Assembly: GCA_963974105.1 (NCBI GenBank)
Contig: CAXBBG010000003.1
Span: forward strand, 107,211 to 171,210
DNA: 64,000 nucleotides
Origin: UBA2136 sp963974105
Lineage (GTDB): Bacteria > Pseudomonadota > Alphaproteobacteria > UBA2136
Direction: 5' to 3'
The notes beneath the pieces are model-generated. The model saw only the letters and a program-made list of their open reading frames with translations. It did not search any database and was not told the origin of the DNA. Position numbers and translations under genes: made by a program. How positions within the stretch are numbered: the stretch's first letter is position 1; each line of letters begins with the position of its first letter. This document shows, one piece after another, positions 1-7,646 of the stretch.

Positions 1-1
1 A

Positions 2-946
2 CCAGGTGACCGCATTTTAGGTATGTCACTTGACCAAGGTGGGCACCTAACCCACGGCTCCCCTGTGAATCAATCAGGTAAATGGTTCGATGCTCACTTT
101 TACACCATCGACAAAGAAACTGAATGTATTGACTACGAAAACGTTGAAGCACGTGCATTAGAGCTTAAACCAAAACTTATTATTGCAGGCGCCAGCGCCT
201 ACCCACGCGCTATTGACTTCAAACGTTTCCGTGAAATAGCCGATAAAGTTGGCGCCTACCTTATGGTGGACATGGCGCATATTGCAGGCCTTGTGGCTGC
301 AGGCTTACACCAAAACCCTGTGCCATATGCACACTACACAACAAGCACAACCCATAAAACATTACGTGGGCCACGCGGTGGTATTGTGCTTACAAACGAC
401 GCTGAACTCTTTAAAAAGCTTAACAGCGCTGTTTTCCCTGGCATTCAAGGCGGGCCACTCATGCACGTGATTGCAGCTAAAGCGGTTGCTTTTAAAGAAG
501 CTTTAAGTGACGATTTTAAAGATTACATGAAACAAGTGGCTAAAAACGCTTGCGTTCTCAGTAATACCCTTAAAGAAAAAGGTTTGCGCCCTGTAACAGG
601 CGGCACAGATAACCACCTTGTCTTAATGGACTTGCGCCCTATTGGCATTACAGGAAAAGCTGCGGAACACGCTTTAGAGCGCGCAGGCTTAACATGCAAC
701 AAAAATTCTGTCCCATTTGATGAGACAAGTCCTTTTGTGACATCGGGCATTCGCCTAGGAACGCCAGCGGGGACCAGCCGTGGCTTTAAGGAAACAGAAT
801 TTGAACAAATAGCGAACTGGATTTATGAAGTCCTTGATTCTGTTGCCAAAAAAGGTGATGATGGGGACGAACTGGTGGAGAACCGTATTAGAACTGAAGT
901 AGAAGCCATGTGTAAGCGCTTCCCTATTTATGATAACGCCATGTAA
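2..946 (+). CDS. glyA: Serine hydroxymethyltransferase, 5' end cut by window
   Basis: PLP enzyme interconverting serine and glycine while charging tetrahydrofolate with a one-carbon unit; cytosolic. The reading frame is open from base 2, where it encodes PGDRILGMSLDQGGHLTHG, so the true start lies upstream and about 314 residues are visible. The PLP-lysine motif TTSTTHKTLRGPRGG is present, as is the C-terminal SGIRLGTPAGTSRG segment typical of GlyA. The frame runs intact to the TAA. nrdR follows after about 70 bases, an arrangement I associate with Alphaproteobacteria. No terminator is seen between the two, so they may be cotranscribed. Confidence 0.97.
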   Translation, partial: PGDRILGMSLDQGGHLTHGSPVNQSGKWFDAHFYTIDKETECIDYENVEARALELKPKLIIAGASAYPRAIDFKRFREIADKVGAYLMVDMAHIAGLVAAGLHQNPVPYAHYTTSTTHKTLRGPRGGIVLTNDAELFKKLNSAVFPGIQGGPLMHVIAAKAVAFKEALSDDFKDYMKQVAKNACVLSNTLKEKGLRPVTGGTDNHLVLMDLRPIGITGKAAEHALERAGLTCNKNSVPFDETSPFVTSGIRLGTPAGTSRGFKETEFEQIANWIYEVLDSVAKKGDDGDELVENRIRTEVEAMCKRFPIYDNAM

Positions 947-1016
947 CAGCATTTATCGTTATTCGATAAATAGAACTGTGACATAAAACAATGAACGCTT
1001 AAAAGGAAAAAAGCAC

Positions 1017-1466
1017 GTGAAATGCCCATTTTGCTCTAACAATGACACACAAGTGAAAGATTCTCGCCCGTCGGAAGATGGCCGTGTTATTCGCCGCCGT
1101 CGTGCTTGTCCAAAATGTGACCGACGCTTTACAACTTTTGAACGTTTTCAGATCCAACAGGTTTTTGTTGTAAAAAATGATGGCCGACGCGAACTTTTTG
1201 AACCTGAAAAATTAACACGCTGTTTATTGATTGCCCTAGGCAAGAGACCCGTAACAAAAGCCACGGTGAGCAACGTTATTTCGGAAATTGAACAAAACCT
1301 CTCTGAAGAGGGTAAAACCGAAATTCAGTCAAAAGAAATTGGCGATATGGTTCTAGAAAAATTAAAAAACATTGATTTTGTCGGCTATATCCGTTATGCA
1401 TCGGTCTACAACGAATTTGACGACTTAGAAGATTTTTACAAGCTAGTAGGTAAATTAGAAAAATGA
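1017..1466 (+). CDS. nrdR: Transcriptional repressor NrdR
   Basis: Nucleotide-sensing repressor of ribonucleotide reductase operons. The 149-residue length is normal. An N-terminal zinc ribbon (CPFC near residue 3, CPKC near residue 31) with the basic stretch RVIRRRRACPKC is followed by an ATP-cone domain (RRELFEPEKLTRCLLIALGKRPV onward, in two parts). The start is GTG at 1017, chosen because translation begins exactly at the conserved MKCPFC and a purine-rich AAAAGGAAAA lies just upstream. Its TGA overlaps the ATG of nusB (ATGA), implying translational coupling. No NrdR-box target operon is in the window. Confidence 0.96.
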   Translation: MKCPFCSNNDTQVKDSRPSEDGRVIRRRRACPKCDRRFTTFERFQIQQVFVVKNDGRRELFEPEKLTRCLLIALGKRPVTKATVSNVISEIEQNLSEEGKTEIQSKEIGDMVLEKLKNIDFVGYIRYASVYNEFDDLEDFYKLVGKLEK

Positions 1467-2233
1467 ACACGCTCGACGACCTTATTAAAGATGATTTTGA
1501 TGCCAATGAAAATGATGCCTTCCCTGATGCTGGCAGCATTTCGGGCGACTCACGTACAGAAGCACGTATTTTAGCACTTCAAGCTATTTTTCAGCATGTT
1601 TTTGTTAACCAGCCTTTGGACAAAGTACGCGATGAATTTATTCAGTATTATGTTAAACAACACGACGCTGATAAAAAAATTATGGTGACCATTTTAAATG
1701 ATGTTGCTGAAAACCAAGAGCGTTATGAAACGCTGATTGCTGGCAACCTTAACGAAAGCTGGACATACGAGCGTATTGGCTTGGTTGAAAAGTCATTACT
1801 TATGGCCGCTGTAAGCGAACTTTCAATAGGTAAAGCGCCTGTTAAGGTGATTTTAAATGAGTATATCAACATTTCTAAGGGTTACTTCAACGCCAAGGAA
1901 GTTGGATTTATCAATGCTATTTTGGACAACTTGACGATTATTATTCGTGAACCAGATTCAGAAAAAGCCCAAGAAATTCTAGCGCATAACGCTCAAACAA
2001 TTCAAAACGTTGCAGCACACGGCGCGAAAATTCAAACGGCTATTGCACAAAGTGCAAAAGACCGCGCTGAAGCTAAAGCCAAGGCAGAAGAAGAAGCCAA
2101 AGCCGCTGCAGAAGCCAAGCGTGCTGAAAAGCGTGCGAAATACGCACTGCGCGATGAAGAAAATGCTGAATTTGAGCGTAAAAAAGATTATGAGCTTAAC
2201 AACCCTGGTAAAACGTATCAGAAAAAAGACTAA
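1463..2233 (+). CDS. nusB: Transcription antitermination factor NusB with N- and C-terminal extensions
   Basis: NusB binds boxA RNA with S10 in rRNA antitermination complexes. The NusB core spans roughly residues 31-160 (RTEARILALQAIFQ at the start; VGLVEK-like and KAPVKVILNEYINISK motifs; VGFINAILDNL at the end). At 256 residues it is about 100 longer than usual: there is an acidic N-terminal segment of about 30 residues and a C-terminal segment from about 165 rich in Ala, Lys and Glu (KAKAEEEAKAAAEAKRAEKRA), predicted as one long charged helix. The start overlaps the nrdR stop. A terminator follows at 2258-2279. Confidence 0.93.
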   Translation: MNTLDDLIKDDFDANENDAFPDAGSISGDSRTEARILALQAIFQHVFVNQPLDKVRDEFIQYYVKQHDADKKIMVTILNDVAENQERYETLIAGNLNESWTYERIGLVEKSLLMAAVSELSIGKAPVKVILNEYINISKGYFNAKEVGFINAILDNLTIIIREPDSEKAQEILAHNAQTIQNVAAHGAKIQTAIAQSAKDRAEAKAKAEEEAKAAAEAKRAEKRAKYALRDEENAEFERKKDYELNNPGKTYQKKD

Positions 2234-2257
2234 GCGCTTATATCACAATAAAAAAAA

Positions 2258-2279
2258 ACAGGCTACGGCTTGTTTTTTT
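2258..2279 (+). terminator. Rho-independent terminator after nusB
   Basis: Stem ACAGGC / GCTTGT with loop TACG, preceded by an A run and followed by TTTTTT. It closes the glyA-nrdR-nusB unit. Confidence 0.85.
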
Positions 2280-2351
2280 ATGCCTAAGTTCTTAATATTT
2301 ATATAGACGTTAAATCTAAATCTTTTCACTCTTTCCTCTGAGGTATCCCCC

Positions 2352-2546
2352 ATGAACGGTATTCCTGATTTTGCAAAAACTGATATGATTCGCACACTTG
2401 AAGACCAAGTCGCTCAAATGCTGCAAAGCCAAGCGCCTTTGCCTGAAGTTCAAGATGTCATTGATCAAATTGTTCAGCTTGATACGAACAATGAAACAGC
2501 AAAACTTTTTTACGCGCATGTAAGTGGTCGTCAAACTTGTCATTAA
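2352..2546 (+). CDS. Small protein of unknown function (64 aa)
   Basis: Not recognised. A soluble 64-residue protein with two predicted helices (MIRTLEDQVAQML; EVQDVIDQIVQLD), a short Asn-rich turn and a C-terminal HVSGRQTCH containing its only cysteine. Evidence for a gene: an AGG Shine-Dalgarno 8-11 bases upstream of the ATG, and terminators on both sides (2258-2279 and 2561-2586), making a compact single-gene unit. The start region AGGTATCCCCCATG resembles those of two other unknown genes in the window. Coding potential is inferred, not proven. Confidence 0.6.
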   Translation: MNGIPDFAKTDMIRTLEDQVAQMLQSQAPLPEVQDVIDQIVQLDTNNETAKLFYAHVSGRQTCH

Positions 2547-2560
2547 CATGCATAAAAAAA

Positions 2561-2586
2561 AGCCCTCAAACGAGGGCTTTTTTTTA
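2561..2586 (+). terminator. Terminator, probably bidirectional
   Basis: Stem AGCCCTC / GAGGGCT with loop AAAC, flanked by A8 on the left and T8 on the right. It can terminate the small gene on the plus strand and the alcohol dehydrogenase on the minus strand. Confidence 0.9.
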
Positions 2587-2630
2587 TGGGAAATCATTTC
2601 CCTTTTTCGTATTTTATGAGTTATAGAAAA

Positions 2631-3647
2631 TTAAAACTTGTTTTCAAGAACTATGCGGTACCTCGCCTCATTTCTCTCTAACTTTTCGATAGCTTCATTG
2701 ATTTGTGACATCGGCATACTTTGTGTTTGTGTCACAATGTTATTCTTGGCTGCAAAATCAAGCATATTTAACATTTCTTTAGGGCTACCCACGGCGCTAC
2801 CTGTAATGCTTTTTTGACCAGGGATAAACTGAATCGCCATCAAGTCAACCTTTTCAAGCGTTAAACCAAGCATACACAACACACCATTAGGCGCCAATGC
2901 ATTAAAGTATGGCACAACGCTATGCGGTGCACTTACCGTATCCAAAATAAGGTCAACACGCTCGGCCAAAGCTTCTAAAGAACCAGCGGCACTGCTATTT
3001 ACAAATTCATCAGCTCCAAACTTAAACGCTTCCTCTTTTTTACTATCACTATGGGAAATGGCAATAACTGTTGCCCCCATAGCCTTTGCAAACTGCACGC
3101 CTAAATGACCTAAGCCACCAATACCTACAATTGCGACAGTCATGCCTTTTTCTTTGATATAACGTTTAAGCGGCGCAAAAACAGTAATACCAGCACAAAG
3201 GAGTGGCGCTGCATTTTCTGATGTTAAAGCGTCGGGGATAGCATATGCAAAAGCTGCGTCCACATCAACTTTATCGGCAAAACCTCCCTTAGCGTTAATA
3301 ATCAAAGCTTCATGTTTTGCGCATAAATTTTCCTGATCTCTATCGCATTGCTTACATGAACCACAACTGCTTGATATCCAGCCCACGCCCACGCGTTGAC
3401 CTTCGGTAAAACCTTTAACTTGGTCGCCAACAGCTTCCACAATACCAACAACTTCATGACCTGGAATAAGTGGGTAATTTGCATTGCCTAGGTCATTTTC
3501 CATAATATGCAAATCACTATGACAAAGCCCACAATGAGACACTTTAAGACGCACATGATTGGGCGCTAAATCTGGCAATTGAAAGTCCATTGTTTCTAAA
3601 TGTTTGGTTGGGGATTTGGCTCCATAGCCTGTTGCGTTTACACTCAC
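2631..3647 (-). CDS. Zinc-dependent alcohol dehydrogenase (CAD/YahK-like family)
   Basis: Medium-chain dehydrogenase, 338 residues, oxidising alcohols or reducing aldehydes with NAD(P). Seen: catalytic zinc ligands Cys39 (CGLCHSD) and His64 (PGHEVVG); structural zinc cysteines at 95, 98, 101 and 109 (CGSCKQC...C); Rossmann motif GIGGLGHLG near 175-183 preceded by VAIV. The NADP preference of the YahK/cinnamyl alcohol dehydrogenase type is an inference from overall resemblance. The true substrate cannot be told. Transcribed alone on the minus strand, with the GST gene upstream about 60 bases away. Confidence 0.9.
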   Translation of the reverse strand: MSVNATGYGAKSPTKHLETMDFQLPDLAPNHVRLKVSHCGLCHSDLHIMENDLGNANYPLIPGHEVVGIVEAVGDQVKGFTEGQRVGVGWISSSCGSCKQCDRDQENLCAKHEALIINAKGGFADKVDVDAAFAYAIPDALTSENAAPLLCAGITVFAPLKRYIKEKGMTVAIVGIGGLGHLGVQFAKAMGATVIAISHSDSKKEEAFKFGADEFVNSSAAGSLEALAERVDLILDTVSAPHSVVPYFNALAPNGVLCMLGLTLEKVDLMAIQFIPGQKSITGSAVGSPKEMLNMLDFAAKNNIVTQTQSMPMSQINEAIEKLERNEARYRIVLENKF

Positions 3648-3706
3648 ATTCTTAACTTTCTTATATTTTTTATTGAACTATAGCTTAACAAATTAGCTTA
3701 ACAAAT

Positions 3707-4360
3707 TCAAGTAATTTTTGCATTTGTTATTAAAGGTTCACTTTCTTCACCCCATAACGAACATTTAAACATAATGCATTTAAAATCAGTTGATTCCACA
3801 TACATATTAAGCCAATACTTTAACTTTAAAAGATCATTTTTTAACCATTTATTATCATCAACTTTTGAAAATTGTCGGACGAATGGGAAGATCGCAACAT
3901 CTGCTATACTTTCACTATCCCCAAAAAGATAAGCACCACCTTGCAAGCGACTTTCAAGCTTTGTTAAAAAGGTCATAGCCACGACGTAAGCACTCCCCCT
4001 CACCTGTGCTTCATCTTCATAACGATTGGCATATTTATATTGGTCCAGCGCCTTTTTAAATGTTGTATCATTTTCATTTATTAAAGCTTTCATATCTGCG
4101 GTTTCATGCAACAGTTCATGGTTCTTAATTTTGAATGCATGGCGCATCACATCGATACTTTCATCTATTACATCTCCATTTTCTAGCTGTAACACAGGCA
4201 CAGTGCCTTTTGGAGAAATGGCTAACATTGCCTTAGGCTTGTTGCGCAAAAGTATTTCACGATGTTCATAAGCAACCCCAGCTAGGCGCAATGCCATACG
4301 TGCTCTCATGGCATAAGGGCAGCGCCTAAACGAATACAGTATCGGATATTTTACAGTCAT
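3707..4360 (-). CDS. Glutathione S-transferase family protein
   Basis: 217 residues. N-terminal thioredoxin-fold domain with CPYAMRARMAL at residues 14-24, a glutaredoxin-like CPYA, and the cis-proline/substrate segment KGTVPVLQL near 51-59 followed by DES (glutathione gamma-Glu contact). The C-terminal helical domain includes the N-capping segment SIADVAIFPFVRQF. The N-terminal Cys suggests thiol transferase or reductase (omega/beta-like) chemistry over classical conjugation; this is inference. It lies 3 bases downstream of the symporter stop, so both are probably one minus-strand operon. Confidence 0.85.
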   Translation of the reverse strand: MTVKYPILYSFRRCPYAMRARMALRLAGVAYEHREILLRNKPKAMLAISPKGTVPVLQLENGDVIDESIDVMRHAFKIKNHELLHETADMKALINENDTTFKKALDQYKYANRYEDEAQVRGSAYVVAMTFLTKLESRLQGGAYLFGDSESIADVAIFPFVRQFSKVDDNKWLKNDLLKLKYWLNMYVESTDFKCIMFKCSLWGEESEPLITNAKIT

Positions 4361-4363
4361 TGT

Positions 4364-5662
4364 TTACACACTTTTCTGTCTTTTCTTACGTAAGTGCATA
4401 ATTCTTTCCATCACCGCACAAGCCACTAAATCACCCGTGACATTTATTGTAGTACGACACATATCAAGCAAACGATCCACACCTAAAATAATAGCAATAC
4501 CTTCGACCGGCACGCCCACACTTGATAGAATAGTCGCCAACACAACAATGCCCACGCCTGGAGTACCTGGCGTACCAATAGAAGCTGCAATTGACGTTGC
4601 TAGCGCAATTAAAATGTCGGTTGTTGTGAGGTCAAGAACAAAAACTTGCGCTAAAAATATAGTCGCTATTGCCTGATAAAGAGCTGTTCCATCCATGTTA
4701 ATCGTTGCGCCAAGAGGCACAATAAATCTTGAAACAGTCGGGTTTATACCCACCTTTTCTTCTGCTGTTTTTAAAGTAACGGGCATAGTTGCAGAAGAAC
4801 TAGATGTTGAAAATGCAATCAGTTGGACATTGCGAATTTGTGCTAAGAATTCAAATGGATTACGCCCACAAAAGAAGTAAAGCACCAACATATAAAAAAC
4901 CAACATGCTTAATAAACCAGCCAAAACAACGCCCATATAAACCAACATACCAGATAAGGCTTCTGCGCCCATTTTAATGCTGAGCTGTGCAATTAAACCA
5001 AATACAGCATAAGGTGCAAGCTTTAAAGCCCAGTCTACCACCACCATAGAAAGCGCCTGCAATGAAACAACTACATCTAAAAACGGCTTAGCCTTTGCCT
5101 TTGGCATATAAACTAATGCAGCACCTACAAATGCAGAAAAAATAACAACCTGTAGCATTTCCCCCGACGCCATGCTGCTAATTGGGTTTGTAGGAATAAA
5201 GGAAACCAGTCGTTTAGGGATATTTGAAACATCTAACAACGCGTCACTTACAGGTGGAAGAGCTGTTAAAGCGTTAAAGGAGTGAGCGTCAAACCCTACA
5301 CCAGGCTCAAAAAGGTAACTCAAAAAAATACCCGTTGCGACTGCCACTGTTGTTGTTAATATAAAATAAACAACCACACCAAAACCAAGTTTTTGTATAG
5401 TTTCGATGTTACCGCCTGCGGCGACCCCACATATAATAGAGGACACAACCAGGGGAATAACTACCATACGAATAATGGCTAAGAATAAGTAACCAGGTAA
5501 TGCCAACCAATTTGATATAGAATACGCTAAATCACGTGCGATAAGGTTTAAGTCAGGCCCTAATGCCACACCCACAACAACCCCCAAAACAAGGCCTAAT
5601 AGAACTTTTGCCCAAATATGTTCTTTAATTGTAGTTACAAAACTAAGATACGTGAAAGACAT
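4364..5662 (-). CDS. Dicarboxylate/amino acid:cation symporter (DAACS family)
   Basis: Inner-membrane Na+/H+-coupled uptake of dicarboxylates or acidic amino acids (GltP/DctA type). Family motifs are clear: SSSSATMPVTLKTAEEK, TINMDGTALYQAIATIFLAQV, the GTPGTPGVG re-entrant loop and GVDRLLDMCRTTINVTGD. About 432 residues with eight or more hydrophobic segments. The frame extends six codons further to an ATG at 5680, but the inner ATG at 5662 has AAGGGG just upstream while the outer one has only an A/T-rich tract, so 5662 is preferred. Substrate is not determinable. It is followed closely by the GST gene. Confidence 0.93.
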   Translation of the reverse strand: MSFTYLSFVTTIKEHIWAKVLLGLVLGVVVGVALGPDLNLIARDLAYSISNWLALPGYLFLAIIRMVVIPLVVSSIICGVAAGGNIETIQKLGFGVVVYFILTTTVAVATGIFLSYLFEPGVGFDAHSFNALTALPPVSDALLDVSNIPKRLVSFIPTNPISSMASGEMLQVVIFSAFVGAALVYMPKAKAKPFLDVVVSLQALSMVVVDWALKLAPYAVFGLIAQLSIKMGAEALSGMLVYMGVVLAGLLSMLVFYMLVLYFFCGRNPFEFLAQIRNVQLIAFSTSSSSATMPVTLKTAEEKVGINPTVSRFIVPLGATINMDGTALYQAIATIFLAQVFVLDLTTTDILIALATSIAASIGTPGTPGVGIVVLATILSSVGVPVEGIAIILGVDRLLDMCRTTINVTGDLVACAVMERIMHLRKKRQKSV

Positions 5663-5817
5663 ACTACCCCTTATATTCATTTTTTAAAAAATTATTTACA
5701 TGTTAGTCTAACTAAAATAAGCCAAAACAGTAAGTTTAAAAAAAATCATTTTGTAACCTTTAAATTATTTTAACCGAACAGGGAAACAGAGACCTAAAAT
5801 TTAAGGAAAATTTTAAA

Positions 5818-6306
5818 ATGAACCGCAGACAGTTTTTAACATCGACAGCCCTTGCCGCCCTTGCTATAACCCAAAGTGTAGCGGCTATAGCGAAGGAAGT
5901 TGAAAAAATATTTTTATCGGATAAGGAATGGCGCATGAAACTTTCAAAAGAACAATATAATATTTTACGTGATGAAGGTACGGAGCCTTCTGGTAGCAGT
6001 CCTCTTAACCACGAAAAACGTGAGGGTGTGTTTGTTTGCGCTGGCTGTGATAACCCCATATTCACATCAGCTATGAAGTATGAAAGCGGCACGGGATGGC
6101 CGAGCTTTACCACCACAATTGAAGGTGCTGTTGAAACAAAAACAGACTGGAAAATATTATATCCGCGCACTGAATATCACTGTGCCAAATGCGGTGGACA
6201 CCAAGGACACGTTTTTAAAGACGGCCCCCCACCTACCAATGAAAGATGGTGCAACAATGGGCTCGCTTTAAAATTTACACCTAATAACAAAGAAGAAAAC
6301 GCATAA
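5818..6306 (+). CDS. msrB: Exported peptide-methionine (R)-S-oxide reductase MsrB
   Basis: Repairs methionine-R-sulfoxide in proteins. 162 residues. The N-terminus MNRRQFLTSTALAALA is a twin-arginine-like signal (RRxFL), so export in folded, zinc-loaded form by Tat is likely. The MsrB domain follows: zinc CxxC pairs (CAGC, CAKC), GWPSF, HCAKCGGHQGHVF and the catalytic region RWCNNGLALKF. SD AAGGAAA precedes the ATG. msrA starts one base after the stop region, so the two stereospecific enzymes form one periplasmic repair unit. Confidence 0.95.
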   Translation: MNRRQFLTSTALAALAITQSVAAIAKEVEKIFLSDKEWRMKLSKEQYNILRDEGTEPSGSSPLNHEKREGVFVCAGCDNPIFTSAMKYESGTGWPSFTTTIEGAVETKTDWKILYPRTEYHCAKCGGHQGHVFKDGPPPTNERWCNNGLALKFTPNNKEENA

Positions 6307-6307
6307 T

Positions 6308-6922
6308 ATGAAAAAAATATTCACAACCTTACTTACAGCAGGAGCCATTTTAATGAATGCAACCCAAACACAAGCACAAGACTTAGCAACAGCCAAAGCA
6401 ACATTTGCAGGCGGATGTTTTTGGTGCATGGAAAAACCATATGATCAAAAAAACGGTGTTATTGACGTTGTTTCTGGTTATATTAACGGACATATTGAAA
6501 ACCCAACATATAAGCAAGTTTCAAGCGGCAAATCTGGTCATGTAGAAGCTATCCAAGTCACTTATAATCCAAGCATTGTAAGTTACGAAGAGCTCTTAAA
6601 AATTTATTGGGTGAATATTGACCCTACGGTTATAAACCGTCAATTTTGTGATGTAGGCGAACAATACCGTAGCGAAATTTTTTACCACGATGAAAATCAA
6701 AAACAGCTTGCCGAAGCCAGTAAAGCAGACCTTATTGCCAAGGGTTATAAAGTGGAAACAAAAATTGTTAAAGCAGAAACATTTTATAACGCCGAAGATT
6801 ACCACCAAGACTATTACACTAAAAACCCACTTCGCTATAAATATTACAGATATTCATGTGGTCGCGACGCACGTTTAGACGAACTTTGGGGTGAAGCACG
6901 CACTTACCCCGCAGATAAATAA
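6308..6922 (+). CDS. msrA: Exported peptide-methionine (S)-S-oxide reductase MsrA
   Basis: Repairs methionine-S-sulfoxide. 204 residues. A Sec-type signal peptide (MKKIFTTLLTAGAILMNATQTQAQ) is followed by the catalytic AGGCFWCMEKPYD and the conserved EQYRSEIF and YHQDYY segments. A cysteine in RYSCGRDARL near the C-terminus may serve as resolving residue. It is immediately downstream of msrB. The electron donor for the periplasmic pair is not obvious; the next two genes (VTT membrane protein and a disulfide reductase) are candidates by position only. Confidence 0.96.
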   Translation: MKKIFTTLLTAGAILMNATQTQAQDLATAKATFAGGCFWCMEKPYDQKNGVIDVVSGYINGHIENPTYKQVSSGKSGHVEAIQVTYNPSIVSYEELLKIYWVNIDPTVINRQFCDVGEQYRSEIFYHDENQKQLAEASKADLIAKGYKVETKIVKAETFYNAEDYHQDYYTKNPLRYKYYRYSCGRDARLDELWGEARTYPADK

Positions 6923-6953
6923 AATTGAATTAGAACAGGTCATTTATATTATA

Positions 6954-7646
6954 ATGGAACATGGACAAAAGAAAATATGGCTGCGCCGTTTACCGCTTAT
7001 AAGTGTTCTTATATTTGGCCTGCTCTCTTTTTATTTATTTGGGGAATATTTCACCTTAGAAAATTTACAAAACAACCACAGAGCTATATTTGATATTAAA
7101 CATAGTTACCCACTTCTGAGTGCCCTTTTTTATATCGTATTTTATGCCGTTGCAACGACGCTTTCCTTACCATTTGGAACTGTACTTGCCATTTTAGGAG
7201 GTTATTTATTTGGCACATATATAGGGCTTGCCGTTGTAACAACTGGCGCAACCATCGGCGCAACATCTATCTTTCTTATTAGCCGTTATTCATTAAAAGG
7301 TGTTATCCCAAAACCCCTCGAAAAAATTTATAATAAAGTTAAAAATAATTTCGAAGAAGACGAGGTTTCTTATCTCATGTTCTTACGTCTTGTGCCATTA
7401 TTCCCCTTTGCTGTGGTTAATATTTTACCTGCCTTATTTAAAGTGCCCTTGCGTGTTTACATTCTAACAACTTTCTTTGGTATTATTCCTGGAACTTTTG
7501 CCCACACCTACCTTGGCAGCGCCTTTGAAGAGGTTCAAACACTTTCAGGGATTATCTCGCCGAAGGTGATTAATGGTTTTGTATTGCTTGGATTATTAGC
7601 GTTATTGCCTATTGTGTTTAAAAAATTAAAGAGTAAAAAAATATGA
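6954..7646 (+). CDS. TVP38/TMEM64 (VTT domain) membrane protein
   Basis: Integral inner-membrane protein of the DedA-related VTT family; family roles are poorly defined, with lipid scrambling and selenite/metal effects suggested. 230 residues with hydrophobic segments near 11-31, 52-71, 76-110, 145-185 and 206-222. Signature elements are FGTVLAILGGYLFG and FLRLVPLFPFAVVNILPALF followed by GIIPGTF. An upstream in-frame ATG at 6891 lies inside msrA; 6954 is preferred because it begins after the msrA stop, although neither has a good SD. Its stop overlaps the next start (ATGA). Confidence 0.88.
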   Translation: MEHGQKKIWLRRLPLISVLIFGLLSFYLFGEYFTLENLQNNHRAIFDIKHSYPLLSALFYIVFYAVATTLSLPFGTVLAILGGYLFGTYIGLAVVTTGATIGATSIFLISRYSLKGVIPKPLEKIYNKVKNNFEEDEVSYLMFLRLVPLFPFAVVNILPALFKVPLRVYILTTFFGIIPGTFAHTYLGSAFEEVQTLSGIISPKVINGFVLLGLLALLPIVFKKLKSKKI

